DNA of 64,000 nucleotides from Perkinsus olseni (lineage: Eukaryota; Perkinsozoa; Perkinsida; Perkinsidae): contig JABANP010000096.1 in NCBI GenBank assembly GCA_013115135.1, positions 1 to 64,000 of the forward strand. Direction: 5' to 3'. Numbering within the stretch: the stretch's first letter is position 1; the number at the start of each line of letters is the position of its first letter. Of the stretch, positions 52,601-63,549 are shown piece by piece. The notes below the pieces were generated by a model. The model searched no databases and was not told where the DNA came from. It saw nothing but the letters and a program-made list of their open reading frames with translations. The position numbers and the translations under genes are program-made.

Positions 52601-52860
52601 TTGGCTGAATTCAGGTGGAAAAGCGACGGGTGCCAGGACGGTTGCTGATGCTTCGTTGTCACAGGGAGCAGCTCGCGACGTACCGAGAGGAGATTGTCAG
52701 AGTAGAAGCAGATACTCGGGAGTCCACAGCTGAGGTTGGAGCATGCCTGCCCATCTTATTCGCTGACCTCCTCGACTCAGTCCAGCTCATTTCAGGAGGG
52801 CGGCGGATTGAAGGTATCAGGGAATGCCAAAGCAAACATGTCAAATCATCAGTCGGGTAG
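49662..52860 (+). CDS. Secretory-pathway protein of unknown function
   Basis: The ATG at 49662 starts a run of Leu/Val/Ile ending in ASAASS, a clear signal peptide, then IRVDDIDPTMLQNSDMLAYL. The first intron is 49781-49826 (GTGAGG...CATCAG). The next exon is long: FPRYRQAYRACTVDEGAGVQ, an acidic Asp stretch, and WHHSLFGLLDQLGSLRYILT. Further plus-strand segments look coding in shifting frames: RPYVHDGDSTVLIGDRNETQ, VRKRLCGNISVLHYGPHREN, VSDLSVEWHHLNSSSEGIDI, LTQDPFGVSQETFYREYPES, GTLYIDDVPGDVVRLNAYCH and a helical end (REQLATYREEIVRVEADTRE). N-glycosylation-type Asn-x-Ser/Thr sites are frequent, fitting an ER or surface protein. I could not place it in a family, and several splice sites are unresolved; it may be more than one gene. 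Confidence 0.45.
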
Positions 52861-53281
52861 CACCATGGATGTCGAAGTGGAACTTTGATTCATTTCTACT
52901 GACAAGCGTATCGTGTTATCATAATCGGTCGATCCCAGAGGAGTACTCACTCATCCACTGATCAGTTATGTGAACATTGTTTTCACCGCAAAACTACCGA
53001 TTATTCGACGTAGCATTCACCACTAACAAGGAGACACCCTCAATCGCCATACAGCGTCCATCCGCTGCCATTATGCTACGATAATATAATACAGTAAACA
53101 AATAGGATAAGGATCGAGTCAACGGCGGGAGAGAATACTCTTCTGCGTTTAATCGAGGCTTGCCGTAAACAGCGCGTCGGGTTGTCGGCATACCCTACCT
53201 TGATTATCGACCTACCAACGCAAGGAGCGAGTGAAGTGAATGATACGCTCATGAACACCAGTGAATTTGAAAAATAATTAT
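52861..53281. other. Intergenic, tail to tail, 421 bases
   Basis: This separates the plus-strand secretory gene from the stop of the minus-strand gene at 53282. Open frames on the minus strand here are extensions without family features. No RNA gene or repeat was seen. Confidence 0.35.
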
Positions 53282-54335
53282 TCAATTGTCGTCCTCCTCC
53301 TCCTCTTCCTTCTTGCGGGTCCACGTCTGACCAAACTCCCACTGTATGCTCACTGAGTCGCCGGAGAGATGAACACATCCGGTGACTATCCGACCAGAGT
53401 TGGTAAAGACGCAGCCCAGGAATTTCATATGTTCTGGCTCTACGCCAACCATCACATCTGAATGGCCCCATTTACCAGCCAAAACGTAACCACCTAAAAA
53501 ACTGATGTCATCCCCGCAGCAAACGACTCTGAGAGTTGATCAGCTACTTGCCGACTTGCTAGGACGGAAGAGGACTCCGGGTATGCCAACATGGGTATCG
53601 TACGCCCCTACCAACAACTGAACTCTATCAGGAAGGGAGGCCTCCTGAGTGAATAGAATAATATTATTGTACAGAAGCAACATAACGGAGACAATCCTGA
53701 TCACCTCTATTAGCAAGTCGCTACTGGAGACTGTCGAGTTGGTGCTGGGGAAGTCTTTCCTTCGGCCAACATCACACCAGTTCTGATCCTCGTAGATAGC
53801 CCCAAGAGAGAGCTTCCTCTTGGAAACAGGTGATGACTCGTTGGAGCCAGGAGAGTAGTCCATCCTGAACACCTCCAGATAGTTCTTACTACTTCTACTC
53901 TCTTTCGGTGTCAGAAGGAGGGTAGTCTGACCGAATAACGATAGCAGTTCAATATCCCCTCCCAGAGCACCTGTTCACCATCATCCGTGGTACCGGTGCC
54001 GATGCTTCTCGTCCCAACCACAGAGCGGCTACTGGAGGAGGACCTAACCCCCTCGGCACCTCTGCTATAACAGTGGCTAACTTCTCAGCGAGGAGACGGT
54101 TCTCCTAGACTGTTTACCTGGGATTATCGACTAATGGTACTCAAAGGGCTCACACCGTTGCATACCAATCCTCTCTCGCAACTCCGCTATGTGTCGACAT
54201 TGTTGGAAGCTTCTCACTGTGTAGAACGGTGAGAGCATCTTGGAGCTGGGCAACTTGCTGGGTTTTGTCATCGGTATCACACGCCAGATCCTCATGGATC
54301 CGACTGCCGCATTGGCATTTATTTGAGAGCATCAT
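53282..54335 (-). CDS. Unrecognised protein
   Basis: The ATG at 54335 begins MMLSNKCQCGSRIHEDLACD, then a short helix (QQVAQLQDALTVLHSEK). Later exons: NRLLAEKLATVIAEVPRGLG, MDYSPGSNESSPVSKRKLSL, DQNWCDVGRRKDFPSTNSTV, then LPDRVQLLVGAYDTHVGIPG and, after an intron (GTAGCT...TTTTAG), GYVLAGKWGHSDVMVGVEPE with FTNSGRIVTGCVHLSGDSVS. It ends in an acidic KKEEEEEDDN at 53282. The last two exons look like a small beta-rich domain. No family was recognised. Confidence 0.5.
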
Positions 54336-55473
54336 AATACCTTACCTACCATCGCTAAGAGATGCTCATTTAAGACTAAGTCGAATAGCTGCTGATAACA
54401 ACATAATAATGATGATCATATCTACAGCAGGACTATAGGGCAGGTCTTATCATGTGGGCAATGGTGAGCATCCTTGGCACAACGCTGATCAGCCAACAAC
54501 TGAAGAGAAGGCATGTAAGAGGAGATTCACTAGTATCGATAGAACCTGTGTCATCCTGGTGACAGCCGCTGTGTTGAGGAGTGTGTTGTCAGTGAAGGAA
54601 CCAGGGATCATATATACATTCGGGCCTACTGGGGATGACTAGTAGTGTGGCATTGAGGGGGATGGGTACCGTGCTGATGACGGTGATGATGACGATGGCG
54701 TCTCCTTTTACCACGGAAGAAGCCAGTAGGCTGTTGATGAGGTTCTCCATGGAAGGTGGTATGGTGATGATGCCCTACGTACAGGAAATGGGTTATAGGA
54801 GCACCGTGTTGTATGGTAGCTAGATGATGGTCATTCATGGAAGATATACTAAGGGGAAGATGATTGGCTCATTGACCAACATAACATGACTTTATAATAC
54901 AGCGAGGAGGCGTCATCATAATCATGATCATCACAGAGCATGCATAGCAACAGCAGTCCGACAGGACCTTCTCATGTGGGCCTGAGCGTGTGATGATCAT
55001 CATAGTGGTAGGTGGTGATAGGGCGCACTGAAAGATATCTCGTCATTCCAGCTAGTCCACTGAGCGTGTCTCCATTGAAGCTGAACATACCACCACCATG
55101 GCACCCACATCCACCACCTCCACCAGTAGGGATGACAAAGATTGATGGACCTGAGAGAGTCAGCAGCAGCATGACCGATGAGCAGCAGCAGCAGCAGCAT
55201 CACCGTGATGGTGCCGATGCCGTCGTCGAGATCTGAAGAAAGCGGTTGTGGTGGAGCTATCATCATGAGGGTGAAGAGGATGATGATGAGAATGCAGAAT
55301 CATGGGAAGTAACTTTCAAGTGGGTCTTCTCAGATATCGACGATTATGCGCCGGTTTAAAGTGCGTGAATAATACCGGTACGCGTGTGTATTTCCCCCAC
55401 TTCTAGCAGGCTGTTTAATCGTCAGTGTCACTGTACTTGTCATTATAGCTGCTGTTATTCTTGTTCTAGTAGC
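54336..55473. other. 1.1-kb stretch with weak plus-strand coding signs
   Basis: This lies between a minus-strand gene start and the ataxin-2 start. Plus-strand segments (54454-54642, 54635-54823 and 55012-55236) could be exons of a small gene: IDRTCVILVTAAVLRSVLSV is a possible membrane helix, TEEASRLLMRFSMEGGMVMM is helix-like, and SVSPLKLNIPPPWHPHPPPP is proline-rich. Codon patterns are weak and the splice sites do not chain convincingly. It must also hold the ataxin-2 promoter. Confidence 0.3.
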
Positions 55474-58400
55474 ATGCCAACAACTGTAGTGACCCCGGCA
55501 GCTTCATCTTCAACACCCTCGTCTGGTGGGGGGTCATCATCTAATAGGAGCACTACTACTGGGGCTGCTCCACCACGAGTACCACCAAGTCGAACGCGGC
55601 CTGACATGAATAGAGAGAGGATGATGTTTATGTGGTTATCATTAGTTGGAAGGACTGTTGAAGTGAAGATGAGAAATCAGACAATTTATGAAGGGATACT
55701 ATCGGGTGTTAAACCAGAGAAGGATTTTGATCTAGCTTTGAAATACGCAAGAGAATTACCAACTGCCAACAAGTTATCGGGTCCAATACTGGACGAGATG
55801 CTGATACCCGGCAAAGATGTTGCCTCGTTGACAGCTAAGGATGTGCCTGTAACAGGCGTAGATAAGAAGAAGGTAGGCGTATCTTGGGGTTGATTATGGG
55901 TAATAATAATAAGTTGTCAGGGACCTCACTTGAGTGGATTCAAGACCGACTCAGAGATTCTACCGAGGAGCAGTCTAGCCGGTAAGGAAAGAGTCCTTCA
56001 ACGATGGGACAGCAAGACTGATGACGCGTAAGTATTCTATCTCCCATACTAGACGCCTTCATCATCGTCCTCAGACTCGATAAGCCTTTGGAGAGCAGCA
56101 GCTTCGATGATTCGAGGATTGGCAAGGGTAGTAATGATGATGATGATGATGCCTCTCTATGAGGGTAGCAGTGGTTCACGTTAGGTGGAGCTCATTGGGA
56201 CCAATTTGCTGTTAATGAGAGGAAGTTTAATGTTAAGAGCACATACAATGAGGATTTGTAATAATAACAACAATAGCTTAACCTATATTTCTCATGAGTG
56301 ATGTATAGATACACTACTACTTTGGATACCTCTAAGATATCACCCGAAAAACAGCGGAGAGCCGAGAGAATCGCTAAGTAACCGTCGGCTGCTGTGGACT
56401 CGCCTTCCCATGGTTTTCATATCAGGGAAATAGAACATTCGCAGAACTACGGTGGCAAGGAGGAAGGCACCGGGGCTGAAGATGAGGAGGCTTTGTTCTC
56501 GGCTGTTCAAGGTAAGATTGCTGCCAGGACTTAGACTGGTCTATCGAGACATGCTAGGTACGGGTGGCTATGCTACTGGCGGCCATAAACAGCATCCTGG
56601 GGTACATGCTACTAACCAACCTCACCAAAAACCCCAGTTATCACCGGAACAAGTAGCACTAGTTATCTCCTCATCCGTCATGGACCATAGTGAACCTTAG
56701 ATATCCGAGCGGGCCCGTATGAAGGCCGACTTTGAAAGCCATCTGCGCATGATCGATGCTGGTCAGCGACATCATAGAGCACCCGCGGCTAGTGCCGGAA
56801 ATACGGTAACACATAGATGCAGCAGTACCACCGGAGGTTGATGCTCATCATCATGTCAGAGGCTTAATGCCCTCAATCTTGAGCCGGCCTCCGTCAGAGT
56901 CAGTCAGCTGGGCCGTTCACCCAAGCAAAGTACTCATCGCTGGGTATTATCGAATCTAAAGTATTTTCTTCTTTCTTAGCATCAACCTCTCCCCGCCCAC
57001 CTCAACCGTTGACCCAGGAGAACCTCCACAGTCACAATCAGGCACTACAGTCCTCTGCTGCTGCTGCTCATAGGCAGGGACAACAGCAGACGCCAGGAAG
57101 CAAGCATTCCTTGCTTGGGGTAATATAGTCATTCTAATAACTGCCATCGAGTACTCATCTTTAGGCATCGCCGGTGATGGCGGAAGTTAACAGGAAGCCC
57201 ATACCACAGTTGCCTCCAACAGCATCAGCTGGGGCTGCTGGTGTATCTCCGATAGTGACCGAGATGAAAGGCATCAACGCTCTCAACTTGGAACCGGCAT
57301 TACCCAAGCTACCTGAGAAGGATAGAGAAGATTGGATCAATGCTAATGCTACACAACCAGCAGCAGGTCAACAACCAACACCAGCTGCTGGTGGTAAGGG
57401 TGGTAAGGGTGCTCGACCTGGTGCCTGGCAACAACAACAAGGGGGTGCCCTTCTGGATACTATGAATGGTTCTGCTACCCCACCATTGACAGCTAAGGGT
57501 GGTAAAGGGAAGGGTGTTAAGGGTGGCAAGGGAGGAGGACTACCTGCACCAATATCCGCCCCTCAAGGATCTCCACAGGGAGGCCCCTTCCAAGGAGGGG
57601 CTGCTGCTGCTGGTCATCAACCAAGCCAGCTTATGATGAATGCCGTTCATAATGCACAGAATGCTCAGATGCAACAACAAGATGCTGGGAAGCCCCCTGT
57701 GGGTAAAGGTGGTGCAGCTGCTGCCGGTGGCGGTAGGAAGAATCTCACTTTGGATTCAACTCAGAGTGGAGGGCCAAAGCGTAGTGGGTTCTCCTTCAAT
57801 CCGAATGCTAATACATTCACTCCGAGTACAGCCGGAGTACCCACTCAAGGAGCGACACTCAATATCAATGTTACCCCTGGTGGTAGTCTATCTGGTACCT
57901 TGAAGAATGTTAATTATGATGGTTATGATGCTGCCTCTGCTGCTGCTGCTGCCGAACAACAACAACAACAACAACAAGGCCCTGCCTCTGGCCCTGCTTC
58001 TGCTGCTAGTGCTCCTAACAAGCAACAACAGGCCTCTGGTGGATCGACCCAAACACCCCAGGGTAGACAACAACAACAGCAACAACAAGAACAATATCAG
58101 GCTGCTGGTGGACGTGGTGGTCCATCATCCTCTACTATGCCGAGTGGTGCTCAGGGTGGTCCCCCTCCTCCCCGCTCCCACCACATGGCGCCATGATGGG
58201 CCCAATGCCTGGTATGATACCGGGCCAAGGTGGTGCACCCCCGATGGGCATGATGATACCTATGCCTCCTCACGCGGCGTATCCAGGTATCATGGCTGCA
58301 GCTGCTGGTCCTATGCCCTTGCCTAATATAACACCACCATCATTCGTACCCCTATGTGATGATAAGAGCCTTGACAAGTCGACTCTCGGTGAAGTGATGG

Positions 58401-59281
58401 GTAGGCTGCTAGACTCGAGTCAGAATGAGAATACATCTGCAGTGTCGACCGACTGGCCAGATGGCTCAAAATCATCCAGTTATCGGGATATCATTTCGGC
58501 GTCAGCAACTGCAGCAGCACCAACAGCAGCAGCGCCGATGGTTGTTGGCCCTGCCATAGCATCAGGTCAAGGCGGTCCGGCTGCTGCTGCTGCCTACATG
58601 CCTATCATCCCTGGCCAACCAGGACCACACATGATGCAGCCTGGTCCTGCTGGGGCTGCTGGGCCAATGGGTTCTCCCATGCCCATGCCTGGTATGGGTA
58701 TGATGGCTATGCCTGGTGCTGGTCCAATGGGCGCTCCACCGCCCCTACCTGGGCCAGGTATGTATCAATATCCTGGTGCTATGCCACCACCAATGCCAGG
58801 ACAACAACAACAAGGAGGGGGTAGCGGTCCACAACAGCAGGGCAATGCAGCAGCTGGGGGAGGATCATCTGGTCCAATGACTGGATCTGGTAGTATGCAT
58901 GTACCACCACCAGGTGGTATGTACCCACCACCGATGTATGCTGGAGGTCCTGCAGCAGCAGCAGCAGCGCCTGGTAGTATGCCGCCCCAACCCTACTACG
59001 CAGCAGGCCCACAGATGCCAGGAGACAATGCTGCTGCTGGTGCTGGCGGTAGAGGGGCTTACATAATGGGAGGAGGGCCAGCTGGGGTCCTAGTCACTCC
59101 AGGCACTCAGGGTGATAATGGTGAGGGTGGTGGTGGTGCTGGTCTCATGCCTAGCCCACCCCAGAGAGGTGGCAGAGGTGGATACTATGGCGGACAACAA
59201 GGTAGACAAGGAGGACATCGAGGTGGTTATCATGGTAATCAGCAACAACAACAACAACAACAGCAGAGTTCACAGCAGTAG
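55474..59281 (+). CDS. ATXN2: Ataxin-2 family RNA-binding protein
   Basis: This is a cytoplasmic mRNA regulator linked to poly(A)-binding protein and stress granules. The ATG at 55474 opens a Ser/Thr/Pro-rich leader. The Lsm domain is MFMWLSLVGRTVEVKMRNQT with IYEGILSGVKPEKDFDLALK. The LsmAD domain is WDQFAVNERKFNVKSTYNED, LYTTTLD, EKQRRAERIAKEIEHSQNYG. Two PAM2-like segments, RLNALNLEPASVRVSQLG (about 56850) and INALNLEPALPKLPEKDRED (about 57275), precede a very long Gln/Gly/Pro/Met/Ala-rich tail with several poly-Q and poly-A runs, ending SSQQ at TAG 59279-59281. Introns upstream of 57170 are GT-AG and frame-checked. The frame changes between about 58156 and 58200, either by an intron 58156-58229 (GTGGTC...CCAAG) or by one missing base. 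Confidence 0.88.
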
Positions 59282-59769
59282 TGTGATAACCTATTGTGCA
59301 TACAACAACAACCACAGCAGCAGCAGCAGCAGTAGGAGCAGAGGTATCATTATTATTGGTACTACCCTCTACAGGGTTTGCGGTGTCTCTCATGATCATC
59401 ATTCCTGGATCCATCACCCTAGGGTAGTAGGCAACTAGTCTGGGCGTCACCATTACCACCACTGCTGCTGCTACTACCACTTTGTCGCTATGGCCCGGCT
59501 ATTGTCCGAGGTAGCTGGACCGTAAGGTACTACCACTACTGGTGTCTACCTTCTTGTTGTATTTGGTCATGCTGCTCATTTACTATGTATCCAGTTCTGA
59601 TAGTACTGCTCCTGCTGATGATGATGAAGCTGGTGGGGCTATCAACTATCGTCGAGTAGTACCTGTTCTTTTTAAACTCCTACCGAGATAATATGTTCTT
59701 CCTTCCCATAATGATAAAGATCAGAGTTAGTCAATCATCATCATTTTCATTCTCCTAGTCATCATCGTT
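59282..59769. other. Intergenic, 488 bases
   Basis: This follows the ataxin-2 stop. CAA/CAG and CTG/CTA repeats continue for about 60 bases past the stop codon, then AT-richer sequence follows. The long open frames here are repeats read in other frames. No RNA gene was seen. Confidence 0.35.
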
Positions 59770-61383
59770 ATGATGATGGTCAATGATGAGAGTATCAACA
59801 GCGTTGTCGCAGTTGACAGCTCTCGCCCCCCGAGTGAGGACCAAGTGGACGAAAGTGGATTAAAAATCAATAACGAAACTGATGGTGCGGTATACAATCT
59901 TGGAAGTCTCTTCGACTGTTGTTCAACCTCTTCTAGGAAGTTGCCCTCAAGGACCCGAGGATAGCCCTGCTGAGTTGCTGGCCACTACCAACATCACCAA
60001 CGAGGAAGCTGCAAGGTAGCACTACTGTACAACAATAACCAGTCGATGATTGCATCACCTACAGCCCTGAAGCCTCGGCTGAGCTTCCAAGATACATACC
60101 ACTGGCGATCAGGCATGATGAGATCGAAGTCAGTAGACACCAAAGGCTGCTCAAGACCAAGTAACAGGTTGCTCTGGCGGATTGCCAGAGTGGCATGGTG
60201 TAGGTTCTGTCGGTATGGGCCCAACTGTGAGTTTGCGCGTAAAGGGCAATGCTTTTATGTTCACTCGCCACAGGAGCTGAAGTACAGGCCTCCTAAGCCA
60301 CAGGACTATCCAGTAAGCAAGTGACTCGGAGCTTACTCTTAGCACGCGTGGCATTTTCAGTACAGTAGAGACAGGCATGATATGGGGTACTACTATCCGC
60401 CACCTTATGGGGCTTCACAGCAGCAGTATGATGAGTATGATGATTACGCTAACAGCGGATACTACCATTACGATGATCATGACGATTGTGTTGTGAGCGA
60501 ACTCATCTCCCTTAGGACCAGTTGTCCCTCTTTCAGGCCAATGGTGAGGAGAGGTTGCCGACAGGATACCCCTCCACAGACAGCAACTCTCGTGGTAAGT
60601 GCGCAGCTATCATTGCAGTCCCCTCGATGATCTCTTCAGCCTTGGGTACTGCACCGGACGCCGGGATGGATTACTATCAAGGGTATGCGAAGGAATATTA
60701 TCAGAGTGAGCGTCGGCATTCTGAAGATCTTCGTTACTCTTCCATCGATGCGCTGTATCAGACTTCACCAACGCGGCGGCGCCACGGACAACTTCAACAG
60801 CAGCTTCGTGTACACCAGCAAGCTGCTCAAGTCCAATGCTCGTTGATTCCAGTGATGCTCTGCCAAGCTCAGAGGAGCCTGCGTTGAAGGCGATGGAGAT
60901 AGCGATTCAAGTACATCATGCCAGCGGGTTGTTGGGCCTTGCTGCTCTTCAATAAGATACGTGATTTTGCGAGGACTAGCGATCGAATGCTTCTTCTGTT
61001 ACAAGCTCTCTCAATCCTCAGCACCAGCGGTGACAACTCCAAGACAAACAAGATCGATGGTAAACTGTTGGCGGGTATTGTGGACAGGCCTCCTCATCCC
61101 TGGTGTAGGCCTTACTGATGGGACTTCTTCCATTACGAGCCCCCTCCTCACCGCATTAGCAGCATTCTACGCGACTGTTACGGCAGGCCCACAGACTGAT
61201 GGAGATCATCACGAGCCAGCTCCGGTACTACCCTTCAACTGGGTGGCCATCAGGCTCTCCTTCAGAGTATTCCTCCTGGACTTTTCTCCCCGTCAAATAC
61301 GTCACATGATACTCCCGCCCCTGTCAATAACGCCAATAGTGGTAGTACCTGTGCTCAACAATAAAGGAGAGGCTCATTGTTGA
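59770..61383 (+). CDS. CCCH-type zinc finger protein
   Basis: The ATG at 59770 starts MMMVNDESINSVVAVDSSRP. GT-AG introns lead to CPQGPEDSPAELLATTNITN, then LPRYIPLAIRHDEIEVSRHQ. The zinc finger is FCRYGPNCEFARKGQCFYVH (C-x5-C-x7-C-x3-H), followed by SPQELKYRPPKPQDYP. A Tyr/Asp/Gln-rich low-complexity exon follows (MGYYYPPPYGASQQQYDEYD), then DQLSLFQANGEERLPTGYPS, GMDYYQGYAKEYYQSERRHS and probably ALKAMEIAIQVHHASGLLGL. The single CCCH finger plus Tyr-rich region fits an RNA-binding protein. Exons after 60790 are uncertain. The protein could stop at 60887, near 60957, or at 61383 through LLLLQALSILSTSGDNSKTN. Confidence 0.65.
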
Positions 61384-62114
61384 TGTCATTGTTGTTTATA
61401 GTCTGTTGCAATTATTTGCTGTTAAATCCTCAGCAGTGACTATGATGTTTTCTATGTCCTATTTTTTGATAGTATAGATGTTCCCTCTGGTGATGATGTC
61501 TGATGATCATGATGATACTGCCGAGCCTATGGAAACTGTATTATCGTACTCGGTCTTCATCTGGTTGTCTTGAGAGAGAGTAATCCTGCATGATGTTGTT
61601 AGATGATAAGTAGTAATAAACACTACCCTGGAACGGCATGTTATCCACTCTGGTTCTCTGGAAGATGGATTGATCTTGCGTTAGTAACGCTTCGAGGGCG
61701 GATACCTCCCAGCAACGGAATTTAGCACCATTGGATAGGTATGAGGAGATGTGATACTCTGTCGGGAAGGAGAGTTGCACAGTATGTATTGCCCGCTATG
61801 GGAACTTTGGATAATCTCGTCTGACATCAATTCGGAAAGTTCAATCCGAATTGGACGGTATGTCCTGTAACGTGAGGGGAGATACCAAGAGTTGGGGAGG
61901 GGTTGATTAACCCCAAAGATCGCTCATACTATAATTAATTTCCCAACTCTTAAAACAACAGCCTTCAGCATCGTGGAAAGTCTCATGATGATGATATTAC
62001 TATCACATGTGGATTCTCACATTCCGATAATATCGTCATTTCATTCAAATCTGACACTGTACGGCTGCTGCTGCTGCTGCGGCGTGCACATTCATTAATA
62101 TCAAGTGGCTAACT
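61384..62114. other. Intergenic, tail to tail, 731 bases
   Basis: This lies between the CCCH gene (+) and the Tubby-like gene (-). A minus-strand frame of 79 codons at 61541-61780 (FPTEYHISSYLSNGAKFRCW) is the only candidate exon. It has no family feature and no clear partner exon. The rest is AT-rich with TGATGATGATG runs. No RNA gene was seen. Confidence 0.35.
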
Positions 62115-63168
62115 TCAAGCCCATAGAGCGGTACTAATGGCGGCGGCAAAGGCTTGCATTATTGATAGAGGAGCTGCAACATCCAAGGCGTAGACGTTAT
62201 TATCAACCTTACCGTATTGGCATACAATAGTATCCGGAGAATCCTTAAGCACTAGCTGGAAGTTCTTGGCAGATGGTATGATGATACGATTGTCGAAGTC
62301 CAGGACGAGACAACTCATAGAATGGTTCCATTGAGGCTCCTTAGTAGCTAGTACTACACACGAGGTATCAGCGAGACCAGGATTGAGAGGAGTCCAGGAC
62401 TGATCTCTGACCAAGGGGCACCAAATCGTATCCTTCCCATAAGGGTATAGCCATCTCCATGAAGTTGTACATACCATGACCCATGGGCCTCTTACCCTGT
62501 ACCATCCCTGCTAGCTGCTGTGAGCTGATATCGACAGCACCGACTGGACGACGGACTTTGGCGCATGCATTTGATTGGTATTTAAGTGGATTCTCCAGTA
62601 GAGGCGTCGATGAGCGCGGTAAAGAACGTTGGCAGTGGAGAGGAGATCTATACAGGTGCCACTGCTCCTACGACGATAACTACAGCCATCACAACGGGTA
62701 GACAAGACAGTCCATTCGGATCGATCGGCCGAGCTGACCATCACTAAGGCTGGCTTATCCAGCTTAAATAGGACATCATCAGGGCGATAATAGTACAACT
62801 TTGCACGTATCACCTTGGCCCTTGCAGAACCCTTCTACCGACTCACAGCCACTGAGTATATCAACATGACAGTAGGCGAGGAAGTCACTAGTGTCCTCCG
62901 TCTCTAGTGTGAAGGACCAGTCATCATCACTACTCCTGACCACCCTCAAATGACGATAATCTCCCTTGGGTAACGGTGCGATAAGATCCCATCGTGATTC
63001 CTTCGCCAAGCCTTCCTCTAGATAGGAAGCGATGTCAAATGGTAGGCTCTCAGGAGATTGACGTGGACTGGGGGTCTCAGAGTAAACCGAGTCACCAGCA
63101 GCTGTAGTAGCACTATCTTCTGACTTGATAGTGAGGGTAGATGGGTATCGCAATAGACGCTGCAACAT
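62115..63168 (-). CDS. Tubby-like protein
   Basis: The C-terminal exon matches the end of the Tubby beta-barrel: ATKEPQWNHSMSCLVLDFDN, RIIIPSAKNFQLVLKDSPD, IVCQYGKVDNNVYALDVAAP, LSIMQAFAAAISTALWA, stop TGA 62115. Tubby domains bind phosphoinositides; the closing helix that fills the barrel is the QAFAAAIS segment. The ATG at 63168 (MLQRLLRYPSTL) begins a short N-terminus, then KGDYRHLRVVRSSDDDWSFT and, after introns, KVIRAKLYYYRPDDVLFKLD with DRSEWTVLSTRC and MGHGMYNFMEMAIPLW. The N-terminal half is more divergent than the C-terminus, and exons between 62510 and 62830 are only partly fixed. The protein is compact, with no F-box seen. Confidence 0.78.
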
Positions 63169-63549
63169 AGGTGGCAAGAGAACTGCACGGAAAAACGGCG
63201 AAAAATATTATTCATCAAAACTCAATGCAACATCCATAATATCATCGCTGAAAAATCACTCATCGCCGTCGGCAGATTGATGATGATGGTGATCACCAAG
63301 GCTAATGGCGACCTTTGGATTCCTTCCTTAAAGGGTTCGGGGCATCGGTACCGTACAAGTGATGACCAACGTTCCAGGTTTGGCCGTATCTAACAACTAC
63401 TGTCGGTTGTGGGGGCGGGTCGAGGGGCTACCTGTCTTTGAAATGGTTCAATGCCGACGGCTGCCACCAGAAGTAGTAGAAAAACATCCTCATCAACGTG
63501 TACCTTAGAAAGGGGCCAATGAGGCGCTAGAGGTGTCAGAATACCGCTA
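63169..63549. other. Intergenic, 381 bases
   Basis: This lies upstream of the Tubby-like start and downstream of the stop of the last gene. It should contain the Tubby promoter. No repeat, RNA gene or credible exon was seen. Confidence 0.35.

Noticed and set aside
57888..59480. Long open frames on both strands of the ataxin-2 tail
   Set aside because: CAA/CAG/GCT repeats leave several frames open; the Asn-, Leu- and Val-rich products are repeat shadows of the Gln/Ala/Gly frame.
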